Source of the DNA: Mesorhizobium sp. L-8-3
GTDB taxonomy: Bacteria; Pseudomonadota; Alphaproteobacteria; Rhizobiales; Rhizobiaceae
DNA: 64,000 nt
NCBI RefSeq assembly: GCF_016756615.1
Contig: NZ_AP023262.1
Coordinates: forward strand, 1,920,501 to 1,984,500
Reading direction: 5' to 3'
The position numbers were made by a program, and so were the translations under genes. Below, one piece after another: positions 45,552 through 54,084 of the stretch; the first letter of the stretch is position 1, and every line of letters starts with the position of its first letter. The notes under the pieces are model-generated. The model did not search any database, had not been told where the DNA came from, and saw nothing but the letters and a program-made list of their open reading frames with translations.

Positions 45552-47659
45552 GCAACATTCCCCCGCTGCCTCCCGGCTTCCGACTGCTCGACGAGGAGCA
45601 GGCCCAGATGCAAGGGCCGGCGACCGCCGCACAGGCGGCCGGTGGCGCTAAGGCAGGGCAGACAATCCCGCCTCCGCCTCCCGGCTTCTCAATGCTGCCC
45701 GATACACCGCAGGACTCTGCCGGCATCAGGCAGGCACGGACGGGCGCCCAAGGCTTTGCGGATCTGGTCACATTCGGCCTTGCTGACGAGGCGGCGGCGG
45801 CAGTCGGTTCGCTCGGCGGCATGCTCCCCGGTGGGCACGGTAAGGGCTATTCCGAATTGCTCGATGAGATCCGGGGCCAGAGCGAGGCAGAGGCAGCGGA
45901 ATTTCCCAAGACGAATCTTGCGGGCAAGGTTACCGGCGGCGTCTCTGGTGGTGTGGCAGCCGTGCGCGGCGGGCTCTCCCTGGCCGCCAATGCCGCACAG
46001 GCCGGCAAGGGCTGGCTGCCTCGCCTATTGGGCGGCGCTGCAGACGGCGGCATTGCAGCGGGCTTGTACGGCTTCGGCTCGGGCGAGGGCGTCAAAGATC
46101 GACTGCAGCAGGCGGCATATAATGCGCCCTTAGGGGCGGCGTTCGGGGCAGGCGGCGAGGGCCTTGTGATGGGCCTCGGCGCAGGCTGGCGCTCGCTGTT
46201 TAGCGGGGCCGATGATGTGGCCCGTGGCATCAACCCTGCCGCCAATGTGGCGGAGGCAGGGCAATTCGGCATACCGCTTACCAGGGCACAAGCTACCCGA
46301 TCGATCAAGCAGGCCAATATCGAGGACCAGCTCGGCGCCACAGGCGCCATGCAGAGCTTTAAGGAAGGCCAGACGCAGGCTGTAGATGATGCGCTCGGGG
46401 CGATGCAGGGCAGGCTTGCCGGCAGTAACCGGCCGGTCCCAGACGCGGCTACTGCATGGGATTCGGTACAGAGCGGCTTGAGGGGCACGCGCGACCGGCT
46501 GAAGGCTGCCGGCCAGGATGCCTATGCGGCTTCGGTCGATAACCCCAACGTGCTGGTTTCCGGGCAGGCTGTCGCGGCTCTCCCGAATTTCATTCGCTCA
46601 AGTCTTGACGCGGACAACATCATCATTGACCCGATGTATCACGCCGGGGCGGCGAGGGCGCTTCAGTTCGTAGACGACTACATCAGCCGCATGCCCCAGG
46701 TTGGCGGTGATGTGAAAAGCGTACAGGCGCAATTGCGCTGGGTCGAAAACCTTCGCGCCTCGCTCGGCAAGAACTTCCCGCCGATCGGCCCGGACGCGCC
46801 GGCACTCGGGGCCATCAAGGGCGCTATCGATGATTGGACAGACGAGGTGTTCGAACGCGGCCTAGTCAGCGCTTCAGACGACGTGCTCGGCCAGCTGAAA
46901 ACGGCTCGGGCGAACTGGTCGCATTACAAGGGCCTGATCGAGCCGAAAGCCAAGAGGGGCGGCCGGATCAATCCGCAATACGAGGCGCAGGCCCGCGTTC
47001 GAAATATCATCGAAAAGGACATGTCGCCGGCAGAGATCGGACAATACCTGTTCGGCTCTTCGGTCGTTTCCCCGAAAAATATGTCCTTTGCTACGGCAAA
47101 CGAGTTGAAACGCCACCTCGGCGCCGATAGCGCGGAATGGGCTGGCGTGCGGCAAGCCCTTTGGCTCCGGGCGGTGCGGGCTGGTGATGATGCCATGAGC
47201 CCCGCCAAGATAGCGAAGAATCTGGACGGGCTCTTGAAGGGCGACGGCAAGGGGCTGGCGCAGGTCGTCTTTTCGGCCGACGAGCGCAGCGCCATGGGAA
47301 GCTTTGCCAACGTGATGCGGATGTTGTCACTGCCGAAAGGTGGTCTCAACAACAGCAACACGGCCAACCGGCTTATCCCCCAGCTTCAGCGCTGGGGCTC
47401 GGCAGTGGCCGGCATGCTGTCCGGTGGAGCTGGGGCCTATGGCGGGCTGGACCCGCTTTCCTCGCTGGGGCTCGGGGCGCTCACCACGGGGGCGCTTAAG
47501 GCAGTGGGCGCCGGCGCCAGGCAAGCGAAGGCCTCCGCCGCAACCCGGATGCCTGTGCCGGTCAGGCCTTCCGGATCTGGTGGCGCGACGCTTCGCGGCC
47601 TCTCTCAACCGTTCGTGCCGATGGTCGAGGATATGCGGAAGCGAGTGCCGGTTCGCTAG
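45548..47659 (+). CDS. Large phage-like internal virion / ejection protein
   Basis: 708 residues. The N-terminus carries PPLPPGFRLLDEEQAQ and PPPPPGFSMLPDTP repeats. A Gly/Ala-rich region (about 115-230) contains amphipathic hydrophobic stretches that could insert in membranes. A long helical region follows with ITRAQATRSIKQANIEDQLG-type sequence, SAEWAGVRQALWLRAV and a basic tail. This plan matches podovirus ejection proteins. Start overlaps the previous stop (ATGA). No capsid or portal genes accompany it. Family assignment is tentative. Confidence 0.6.
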   Translation: MSNIPPLPPGFRLLDEEQAQMQGPATAAQAAGGAKAGQTIPPPPPGFSMLPDTPQDSAGIRQARTGAQGFADLVTFGLADEAAAAVGSLGGMLPGGHGKGYSELLDEIRGQSEAEAAEFPKTNLAGKVTGGVSGGVAAVRGGLSLAANAAQAGKGWLPRLLGGAADGGIAAGLYGFGSGEGVKDRLQQAAYNAPLGAAFGAGGEGLVMGLGAGWRSLFSGADDVARGINPAANVAEAGQFGIPLTRAQATRSIKQANIEDQLGATGAMQSFKEGQTQAVDDALGAMQGRLAGSNRPVPDAATAWDSVQSGLRGTRDRLKAAGQDAYAASVDNPNVLVSGQAVAALPNFIRSSLDADNIIIDPMYHAGAARALQFVDDYISRMPQVGGDVKSVQAQLRWVENLRASLGKNFPPIGPDAPALGAIKGAIDDWTDEVFERGLVSASDDVLGQLKTARANWSHYKGLIEPKAKRGGRINPQYEAQARVRNIIEKDMSPAEIGQYLFGSSVVSPKNMSFATANELKRHLGADSAEWAGVRQALWLRAVRAGDDAMSPAKIAKNLDGLLKGDGKGLAQVVFSADERSAMGSFANVMRMLSLPKGGLNNSNTANRLIPQLQRWGSAVAGMLSGGAGAYGGLDPLSSLGLGALTTGALKAVGAGARQAKASAATRMPVPVRPSGSGGATLRGLSQPFVPMVEDMRKRVPVR

Positions 47660-47853
47660 TCGAAGAAGCTTCCGACCCAATTGGAGAGCGGGATCGAAAC
47701 ATACTGCTCAACCAAGGGAAGGACGAAGAAGGCAAACAGCGTCATGACGACGATGAAGGACACGATACAGAGCAGACGGAAAAGCAGGCCCTGGAAGGGC
47801 GTGAAATGCGCTGGCGGCCTGAAGTCGTCGGGCATCGGCATAAGCATCAACAT
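47656..47853 (-). CDS. Small membrane protein, opposite strand
   Basis: 65 residues, MLMLMPMPDDFRPPAHFTPFQGLLFRLLCIV-SFIVVMTLFAFFVLPLV in parts, with one long membrane helix (about 23-48). Four ATGs at the start leave the true start open. Convergent with the large ejection protein, sharing the CTAG at the stop codons. Possible holin-like or regulator role; no evidence. Confidence 0.5.
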   Translation of the reverse strand: MLMLMPMPDDFRPPAHFTPFQGLLFRLLCIVSFIVVMTLFAFFVLPLVEQYVSIPLSNWVGSFFD

Positions 47854-47865
47854 AGGTGAGCCCCG

Positions 47866-48192
47866 ATGAATACGGAAGTGGCCCAGATCCCGACCTATCC
47901 CGATCTCCTGCACCAGATCACCGCGAGCATTGCGGAAGGTCTGGACAACGACACTGCGGCCGACGCCATCGCCGATGTTCTGATGGACGGGAGCATTTCA
48001 CTCGCTGATCGGCCGTTCCAGCTCATCGCCCATGCTCGGGGGTGCCACGCTGCGGCGGATGTTCGGCGACGGGAAGGCAATCACGATGCGGCGGCCGGCC
48101 TCTACGACCTCGGCCAATTCCTGCTCGAGGCGGCCAGCCAAGCGCATGCCGAGTTGATTGCAGCGATTGGCACGATCGATCTGAAGCATTGA
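47866..48192 (+). CDS. Small unknown island protein
   Basis: 108 residues, mostly helical: PTYPDLLHQITASIAEGLDNDTAADAIADVLMDG and HAAADVRRREGNHDAAAGLYDLGQFLLEAASQAHAEL, the latter resembling a TPR-like helix pair. Stop overlaps the next start. Divergent from the small membrane gene. Function unknown. Confidence 0.58.
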   Translation: MNTEVAQIPTYPDLLHQITASIAEGLDNDTAADAIADVLMDGSISLADRPFQLIAHARGCHAAADVRRREGNHDAAAGLYDLGQFLLEAASQAHAELIAAIGTIDLKH

Positions 48193-48902
48193 TGGACTGC
48201 GGCGCGACAGTCCCGGCAAAGGGCAATGCCATGCACAAGCCCCAGCTCGTTGCGGACAATACGAAGCCAGCAGAAACGCGGGCCGCCGACAAACCCGCGT
48301 TGCCATCGGCCCCCTACGATCCGACACCGCGCGAAAGAGCAGCGCTGGAGGCGCAGGAGGCCAGAAGAAAAGCGCGACTGCCTATGGTGCGCTTCAAGAC
48401 CGTAGTCGACGACCCGGCAGCGAAGGAGGTGACTTTCGATCATCCGGACTTCGATACGGCTTGCGCCCTTCTAAGGGAGTCGCTCGCTACTGCAGACAGC
48501 ATCTTCACCGCCGGCATAGTCAACCAGATCGGCAACATAGGCATTCAGGGCGGCGCTGATCCGGACGCTCAGGGTCTCAATTTCGCGATGTCGCTCGTCA
48601 CCGGCATCGAGCCTCAGGACCAGATTGAAACCATGCTCGCAACACAAATGGCCGCGGTGCATATCGCGACCGTGGCGATGGCGCGGCGCCTCAACCACGC
48701 AAAAACGCCAGCTCAATTGGACCAGAACGAGAAGGCGCTAAACAAGCTCGCCCGCACCTTCTCGGCTCAGGTCGAGGCGCTCAAGAAATATCGGAGCAAA
48801 GGCGAGCAGCGCGTCATTGTCGAGCGCGTCAACGTTGAGGCCGGCGGCCAAGCTGTCGTCGGTAACGTTTCGTCAGCCCGGGGGCATAGGGGCGGGTCAT
48901 GA
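48192..48902 (+). CDS. Unknown protein of the 'GGQAVVGNV' pair
   Basis: 236 residues. The core (about 65-235) has DFDTACALLRESLATADSIFTAGIVNQIGNIGIQGG, HIATVAMARRLNHAKT and the C-terminal signature EQRVIVERVNVEAGGQAVVGNV. From memory, proteins with that ending and a downstream short 'HGG' protein occur as a pair in many Rhizobiales mobile regions; no function is known to me. The start could also be MHKPQL at 48231. It overlaps both neighbours. Confidence 0.65.
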   Translation: MDCGATVPAKGNAMHKPQLVADNTKPAETRAADKPALPSAPYDPTPRERAALEAQEARRKARLPMVRFKTVVDDPAAKEVTFDHPDFDTACALLRESLATADSIFTAGIVNQIGNIGIQGGADPDAQGLNFAMSLVTGIEPQDQIETMLATQMAAVHIATVAMARRLNHAKTPAQLDQNEKALNKLARTFSAQVEALKKYRSKGEQRVIVERVNVEAGGQAVVGNVSSARGHRGGS

Positions 48903-49162
48903 AGCTTTCGCCCGTTAACCTCATGCATTTGGCCCCGCGCTGTACGGCCAAGAGCAAGCGCAGCGGATTCCAGTGCAAGGCGCCGGCCGTGCGCGGTAAG
49001 AAAGTCTGCCGAATGCATGGCGCTCGGGGAGGTGCGCCCTGCGGCTCACTCCATGGCCGATATGTCCATGGCAAGCAGACGCGGAAGGCGATCGAGGCCA
49101 GGAGAGAGACGCGGGACCTGATCCAGAAAGCGCTCCAACTGTTGGCCTCGATAGAAATATGA
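48899..49162 (+). CDS. 'HGG' small Cys-rich protein of the same pair
   Basis: 87 residues: RCTAKSKRSGFQCKAPAVRGKKVCRMHGARGGAPCGSLHGRYVHGKQTRKAIEARR in parts. The CxxK...C...VCRMHG and GxxHGRYxHG segments form a conserved Cys/His pattern that may bind zinc. Starts in an ATGA overlap with the previous gene. Often seen next to the 'GGQAVVGNV' protein. Unknown function. Confidence 0.7.
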   Translation: MKLSPVNLMHLAPRCTAKSKRSGFQCKAPAVRGKKVCRMHGARGGAPCGSLHGRYVHGKQTRKAIEARRETRDLIQKALQLLASIEI

Positions 49163-49454
49163 ATTTCCAGAGCCTACGACTTGCCGGACTAGGCGTCAGT
49201 TTAGGGCGTCAGTAAAGATAGTGCAGGTACTCTGACTAACGCTTCGACCAACCCGCGTTCAGTCGCGGCATCGACCTATCGCACTCATCTCAGCGCGAAC
49301 CCAGGGACATGTGATTGATGTCAGGATGTTGACTGACAGAACGAATTTTTCTGGAAACTGCGAAGTGGACGCGCTAATGTGTGCTTAATCCAACGGCTTG
49401 TTGGAGGGACAAGCGCACCAGCTTGGGCGGCCCGTCACCGGGCCGTTTAGCTTT
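49163..49454. other. Intergenic region of the island
   Basis: About 290 bases between convergent genes, without a supported gene. More AT-rich and less regular than the flanking coding DNA; no tRNA or long repeat noted. Confidence 0.4.
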
Positions 49455-50237
49455 TTAGGGGCGCCAGATTCTTCCGTATCCATTGGGATTCCCGCTCCGG
49501 CTACGGTAAAACTTCTCAGCCTCCAGAAGCGCCGCGACTTTCATAGCAAAGGCGTCGAATTCTGGCCCCCCAGTATAAATCCGCTTGCAGTGGGAGAAGC
49601 AGGTGGAGGCCAATAGGTCAGCCAGTTGTAGGCCTGCGATGTCGTCGACTTTCGGCTGGATCTTTATCTCCTTTGATGAAAGCCGAGGCCGCAATCTCGC
49701 TTCTGGTATATGGTCAGTCCCACCTTCATAGAACGATCGATAGAGGGCCTTTAGCTCGCCATCCAGTTGAGAGTTGGTGGCCTCTGACATGACGTCGCCA
49801 ACGGCATTGTTGCTTCGAAGAAAGTAGAAATAGCGCTCGATGGCATTCCCAACGAGCATGCGGTATATGCCGCCATGCCAATTCGGGTGCGCGGCGTAGA
49901 ATGCGGCCTTGTCAACGCAGACAGAGATGACTGTGTATTGGGCGCGCTCGTACATAGAAAAGCAATCTTTCTCCCAAGCCGCTCGCACGTCAGCGTCTTT
50001 CAAGGATTGAAATCGCCCTTCGGCTTTTTTCATCTTCCGAAGGTGCAGTATGGGAGGATTATTCCCGAAGTGCTTAACCTTTAGCAGCTCGAAGGAAGGC
50101 TCAAAGCGATTGTACAAATAATCGAGGCTCACAATCACGCCGACAATGCCGGCATAGCGACTCTGAGGATGGTCGCTTACACGGGAATGCACATTCCCAG
50201 TGTCGTCAATGAACATGCGAAATGATGGCGCTGCCAT
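49455..50237 (-). CDS. DUF3800 protein
   Basis: 260 residues. The opening RMFIDDTGNVHS is the DUF3800 'FIDESG'-type acidic motif, and DDIAGLQLADLLASTCFSH near the end matches its second conserved acidic block (Asp-x-x-x-L-Q-x-A-D). DUF3800 has an RNase H-like or PIN-like acidic core by prediction, and occurs in mobile islands and near defence genes; its activity is unproven. It is a single-gene unit here. Confidence 0.88.
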   Translation of the reverse strand: MAAPSFRMFIDDTGNVHSRVSDHPQSRYAGIVGVIVSLDYLYNRFEPSFELLKVKHFGNNPPILHLRKMKKAEGRFQSLKDADVRAAWEKDCFSMYERAQYTVISVCVDKAAFYAAHPNWHGGIYRMLVGNAIERYFYFLRSNNAVGDVMSEATNSQLDGELKALYRSFYEGGTDHIPEARLRPRLSSKEIKIQPKVDDIAGLQLADLLASTCFSHCKRIYTGGPEFDAFAMKVAALLEAEKFYRSRSGNPNGYGRIWRP

Positions 50238-50440
50238 ATTCTGCCCCCTCCAGCGAAAATCTAAGCTGCTTGGGAGCTTGGCCGCAAGGCCGATTAAGTG
50301 ATGGAGTTATCGAGGCCTTCACGGACATAGGTAGCGGCCAATCGACTTCAATGCTGCCCGCAGCCTGACCATGGCGACACGATGGCGGCTGACGCCCATA
50401 CCGTCAATGCAGCAACTCGCTCAGCGTGAACGAACGGTGA

Positions 50441-50944
50441 CTATCCCGCCGGCTGGCGCGCTTTCCGCCACTCCCACGGCCATTCGAAGCGACCGCGCCA
50501 GATGCCGGCGCGCGCCGCCCGTGCGGCTTCCTGGGCCCTGCCATAGGCGCCCTTGCTGTATTTCGGCCAGTCGAGCGCGTGACCGTTCCTGACGAGCCAT
50601 TCCGCCACGTCCTGGTCACCAGCAGTGCATCGGGCGACCATCCGGCCGTATCTATCCCGATCGACCTCATGGCAGGTCGTCGGCGAAGCGGCGCTCAGGA
50701 AGTCGTCGAGGACGAACGCGGCGACCTGGCCGCACCGGTAGGCCTCCCCCGCCTCGTCGCTGCAGAGCTGCCGGCTCTCTGGCGCATCGATGCCGTGGAG
50801 CCTGATCCGCTGGCCGTGGATCTCGATCGTGTCGCCGTCGATAACGGACGCGCGACCAATTACTTCGGTTTCGTCGCCGGCAGCAGCAATCGACGCTGAA
50901 AACAGGAGCAGAACAGCAGGAGCGAGGTTGATCCGGCGTACTAT
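50441..50944 (-). CDS. Thermonuclease (SNase) with apparent ATA start
   Basis: About 167 residues. After the signal-like stretch RRINLAPAVLLLFSASIAAA come IDGDTIEIHGQRIRLHGIDAPE, CGQVAAFVLDDFL, DRYGRMVARC and AEWLVRNGHALDWPKYSKG, with the Asp, Arg and Glu residues of the SNase site. No ATG, GTG or TTG lies before the signal peptide; the frame instead starts at ATA (50942-50944), overlapping the TAG of the upstream gene as ATAG. It may use ATA inefficiently by coupling, or be a recently killed gene. A second, broken homologue lies at 32171-32330. Confidence 0.75.
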   Translation of the reverse strand: MVRRINLAPAVLLLFSASIAAAGDETEVIGRASVIDGDTIEIHGQRIRLHGIDAPESRQLCSDEAGEAYRCGQVAAFVLDDFLSAASPTTCHEVDRDRYGRMVARCTAGDQDVAEWLVRNGHALDWPKYSKGAYGRAQEAARAARAGIWRGRFEWPWEWRKARQPAG

Positions 50945-51816
50945 GGCGCAGTGCCCTTTTGTGCTTTCAGACGAGCATCGCGCTCCCTCTCGGCTTGTTC
51001 AATGGCCTTTCTCGCCTTCTCCTCAAAGCGGCCATCCAATTTTGCAGGATTGGTCACTGGCTGTGCCGGCTCCTTTGGGCCCCCTTGAAGTGATCTAAGG
51101 AATTCATCGATCGACGCAGGATTGACGACCCGTCTAGACCCGGGATTTAGAGGAGGTGATGACCCCCTCGGCGTCGGGACAGGCGTGGACTCTTGAGGTG
51201 CTACTATCCGCTTGGTCTGAACGATCGAAGGTGCCGCGGGTGACGCGCGTTCAATTGCACTCCGAGACAACGCAGTCACATCAATCCCCAACAATGCGGC
51301 ATCTCGCAAAGAAAGCCATTGCATGCCCTCTGGAGGTGCCGATGTGGCGTAGATCACCACGTTCTGGCCAAACCCCAATTCACCTAAGAAAAGGCCAACC
51401 ACAGCATTAGCCATACCCGATTCTTTCGGTACATCACCTTCGTCGTCGTAGGCCACATGAAAGCCGATCCGGGCACCTTCCGTTGCAAACCTGATTCTTC
51501 CACCAAGCCACGCAAGAGCACATGCCGACGCGCAGATATCTTGAACAATGGTGTCGTAGCCGGCCCTGTGGATGGTCCGTCCTATCTCTATTCCGGCTTC
51601 CAAATTCCCGCCCTCGGAATTCAACAGAACGGCTGCCCCTTGAATCTCCCGAGCGACATCTTTGAACCGGAAAGCATCTCCATTGAGCAGCGGCCCTTCA
51701 ATGCGGACAACTGGGGTATTCCTTCCGTTCACTGACAGGTAATCGCGTGAAATGTCTGCAGCGAGCACACTTGAGGAAAGTAACCCCGAGACAAGGACGG
51801 CAGATAGAAAACGCAT
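50941..51816 (-). CDS. ClpP-like periplasmic serine-protease-fold protein
   Basis: 291 residues. Signal peptide about 1-19 (ending VLA-ADIS). The core, VVRIEGPLLNGDAFRFKDVAREIQGAAVLLNSEGGNLEAGIEIGRTIH in parts, then DICASACALAWLGG (putative nucleophile Ser in ASAC) and GARIGFHVAYDDEG with a His, is the ClpP/SppA crotonase-like fold seen in COG3904 periplasmic proteins. The C-terminal 90 residues are Pro-rich then a charged helix. The start has a GGGGGG stretch. The thermonuclease frame overlaps its stop. Confidence 0.78.
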   Translation of the reverse strand: MRFLSAVLVSGLLSSSVLAADISRDYLSVNGRNTPVVRIEGPLLNGDAFRFKDVAREIQGAAVLLNSEGGNLEAGIEIGRTIHRAGYDTIVQDICASACALAWLGGRIRFATEGARIGFHVAYDDEGDVPKESGMANAVVGLFLGELGFGQNVVIYATSAPPEGMQWLSLRDAALLGIDVTALSRSAIERASPAAPSIVQTKRIVAPQESTPVPTPRGSSPPLNPGSRRVVNPASIDEFLRSLQGGPKEPAQPVTNPAKLDGRFEEKARKAIEQAERERDARLKAQKGTAP

Positions 51817-51941
51817 ATCACGGCCCCCCCATGAACGGAGGGAATATAGCGCTATCGCTAATCCGCCGCTACCTGCCCCACCGGACCGGCCCCACCGGGA
51901 CGCGGACCAGCTTTCGCAGCCGTCTCAGTGCTCTGTCTCTC

Positions 51942-52229
51942 CTAGTCGTCATTCGTTGCGTTGAGTTCGTCCGGACGCTTGCCCTCGTCTTCTCGACCAG
52001 GGCGCGCCAGCCTCACACCGGCCCCGCCCCCGTTCTCGGGGATGAACGCCACGCCGGCAGCTTCAAGCGCCCTCTGTACCGCCTCCACGTTCGCAACTGA
52101 GCTTCGGCCCGTCCCGATCTTTTCCATCCTCTGGATGGTCCCGAGCGCCAGCCCGGATTGTTTGGCTAGCTCCGGTTGCGTCCAGTTGACCAGGCCTCTT
52201 GCAGCCCTGATTTGCGCAGCGTTTAGCAT
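51942..52229 (-). CDS. Xre-family regulator
   Basis: 95 residues. Helix-turn-helix in AAQIRAARGLVNWTQPELAKQSGLALGTIQRMEK, then NVEAVQRALEAAGVAFIPENGGGAGVRL, the common small phage-type Xre repressor with an 'AGVxFI' tail. It is divergent from the 52346 operon and probably represses it. Palindromic AATGCATT sequence in the intergenic gap is a candidate site. Confidence 0.85.
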   Translation of the reverse strand: MLNAAQIRAARGLVNWTQPELAKQSGLALGTIQRMEKIGTGRSSVANVEAVQRALEAAGVAFIPENGGGAGVRLARPGREDEGKRPDELNATNDD

Positions 52230-52277
52230 AAAGGCTTACTCCGTTGATATTTTCACACAATGCATTGCATTAAAAGA

Positions 52278-52306
52278 TTGACAACCCGTTACCGTTGGGC
52301 GATACA
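52278..52306 (+). promoter_or_regulatory. Candidate promoter for the 52346 operon
   Basis: TTGACA (52278-52283), 17-base spacer, then GATACA (52301-52306). The -35 is perfect; the -10 is weak. AATGCATT, next to the -35, is palindromic and may be the Xre operator. Confidence 0.5.
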
Positions 52307-52345
52307 GATAACAGATTGCCTTAAAAACACAACGGGAAGCCTTCA

Positions 52346-52609
52346 ATGTTCAATCGTACCGACATCATGAACCAGGCTTGGAAGCGCTACCGTGCGCAAT
52401 ACGGCCGGCGGCGGTTCGATCGCTCCAACTTCGCCTACTGCCTCCGCTGTGCATGGGGCGAGGCTCACCGCGCTACAAAGTCCATGGCTCAGATCCGGGC
52501 CGAGGCCATCCGCTACGAACTCGCCACTCTCGATACCCGCTCATTCCAGCAAAACGTTGAGCCGCTCCGCCGAAAGCTGGCGAGCGAACTCGCCGCTCTC
52601 GCAGCTTGA
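52346..52609 (+). CDS. Small unknown island protein
   Basis: 87 residues: MFNRTDIMNQAWKRYRAQYG, then FAYCLRCAWGEAHRATKSMAQIRAEAIR. Helical and basic, typical of small phage or plasmid accessory proteins that start downstream of Xre repressors. Followed by another small gene after 15 bases. Function unknown. Confidence 0.58.
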   Translation: MFNRTDIMNQAWKRYRAQYGRRRFDRSNFAYCLRCAWGEAHRATKSMAQIRAEAIRYELATLDTRSFQQNVEPLRRKLASELAALAA

Positions 52610-52624
52610 TATGGAGCCACTGAA

Positions 52625-52909
52625 ATGTCGAAGGAAGTCACCTTTTCTGAGCCTTTCTACGTGGAGGACAAGGTTGTTGCCGGTCTCGCGCTTGCGGAAG
52701 AAATCGCGCCCAACCTGTTTCGCTGCGCCTTCTATTCTGAGCAACGCAGCCTGTACGGAACGCGCGGCGAGAAAGAGCGTACCATCGTCGCCAAGTTCGT
52801 TCTGACAGCCGACGCCTTGAGGGCGCTCACACATGCCCTTGCCGGAATAGGTCGGGCCGCTCCGGACGATTTCTCCGACATGCCGGCCACTTCGATCCAC
52901 CAGCACTAA
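52625..52909 (+). CDS. Small unknown island protein
   Basis: 94 residues, beta-rich: SEPFYVEDKVVAGLALAEEIAPNLFRCAFYSEQRSL and ERTIVAKFVLTADALRALTHALAG. The conserved look of an immunity-like or small sensory domain cannot be pinned down. Follows the previous gene by 15 bases. Function unknown. Confidence 0.55.
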   Translation: MSKEVTFSEPFYVEDKVVAGLALAEEIAPNLFRCAFYSEQRSLYGTRGEKERTIVAKFVLTADALRALTHALAGIGRAAPDDFSDMPATSIHQH

Positions 52910-52940
52910 CCAGCGCCCATCACAACCCAGGAGAATTGCA

Positions 52941-53591
52941 ATGACCCGGAACTCTGTCCGGGCAGCCGCCGAAGGCTTGCCTGAAATCAACCGCCGCAAG
53001 GCTCTTACCGCTGCCGCTGGCGCAGTCGCCGCCCTCTCCGGGTGCAAACCCATCGTTGCCCCTGCAATGGCCAGCGCAGAGCCTGCTGACGAGCTTCCGT
53101 ACGACAAGGTGCGCCGGATCGCAAAGGATCTGGCCTACGCCCTCAAGGACTGGAACAACGAAATCGGCGGCCCGGGTAGCTATTGGGTGGCTCGCATCTA
53201 CCCCGTCGGGCGCGCTCGTCATCCGGTCTGCTTCGAAAGCATCCAGCCTACCCCGCCCATCGATCGCGTCGAGTGGGTGCAGGTAAACCCCCATGCGATG
53301 CAGAACGCCGTCAACATCTGCTCCCGCGCCATAGACGACCATGTGGCGGCGCTGGACGCTGGAGACGATGACCAGATCTCGGCCGCCGCCTGGGTCGCCT
53401 ACCAGACTTTCCAGCACCTGCTAGCGCTCCCCTGCCGGTCACAGGCCGACATCACAGCGAAGGCGCGGGCTATACTGGAGCTGGGTCCCCGGGGCGGCTA
53501 TTTCCCGCTGGAACAGGCCGACACGGTAACGCTGCTTCGCTCGATCCTCGGCGAGGGCGATAGCACGGCAAACATGTCGGTGCCGTCATGA
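52941..53591 (+). CDS. Putative exported (Tat-like) unknown protein
   Basis: 216 residues. The N-terminus has NRRKALTAAAGAVAALSGCKPIV, an RR followed by a hydrophobic stretch and a Cys, which may be a Tat signal with a lipobox. The mature part is helical (DKVRRIAKDLAYALKDWNNEIGG, AMQNAVNICSRAIDDHVAALDAG). GAGAATTGC precedes the ATG. Its stop overlaps the next ATG (ATGATGACG). Function unknown. Confidence 0.6.
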   Translation: MTRNSVRAAAEGLPEINRRKALTAAAGAVAALSGCKPIVAPAMASAEPADELPYDKVRRIAKDLAYALKDWNNEIGGPGSYWVARIYPVGRARHPVCFESIQPTPPIDRVEWVQVNPHAMQNAVNICSRAIDDHVAALDAGDDDQISAAAWVAYQTFQHLLALPCRSQADITAKARAILELGPRGGYFPLEQADTVTLLRSILGEGDSTANMSVPS

Positions 53592-54082
53592 TGACGCGTC
53601 GGTCATTCCTCCGGGCGGTTCCGCCTGCCGTGGCCACAATGTCAACTGCAGCCGCCGTAGCGGCTGCAGGGGCGGTCAAGAGCCTGGACGCTCTCATTGC
53701 GGAGCATCAGGCCGCTATCGTGGGCGTTGAGACAGCAGACAAGGCCTATTGCGCTGTCTATTACCGGGTGGACCTTAAGCTTCATGCCCCCGGGGCGGCC
53801 CGTCGCGAGGCCTATGCCGAGAGCGGTCTAGCCGAACTCGAAACGGCCTTGAACGCTGCGTGCGATCGGCAATGGGTCGCCTTTTGGGGCGTCATAGACT
53901 ACCGCCCTGCCGACATGGCGGAGGCCAGCGCAAAGATGGCCTACCTCGTCGAGTTCGCCAGTATCAGCTCGGACAATGCGGAGATTGTCGAGGAGTACGC
54001 AATTCGGATCATGGTTTCCATGGTCGAGGATCCACCGGTCAACCTTCTCGCAGCAGTGGAAGCCGCAAGAGCGAGGGCATAG
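53588..54082 (+). CDS. Putative Tat-exported unknown protein
   Basis: 164 residues starting MMTRRSFLRAVPPAVATMS, a canonical Tat motif (TRRSFLR) and hydrophobic core. The mature part is helical: LDALIAEHQAAIVGVETADKAY and EAYAESGLAELETALNAACDRQW. Similar in plan to the previous gene, so the two may be related and may work together. No known family. Confidence 0.62.
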   Translation: MMTRRSFLRAVPPAVATMSTAAAVAAAGAVKSLDALIAEHQAAIVGVETADKAYCAVYYRVDLKLHAPGAARREAYAESGLAELETALNAACDRQWVAFWGVIDYRPADMAEASAKMAYLVEFASISSDNAEIVEEYAIRIMVSMVEDPPVNLLAAVEAARARA

Positions 54083-54084
54083 GC

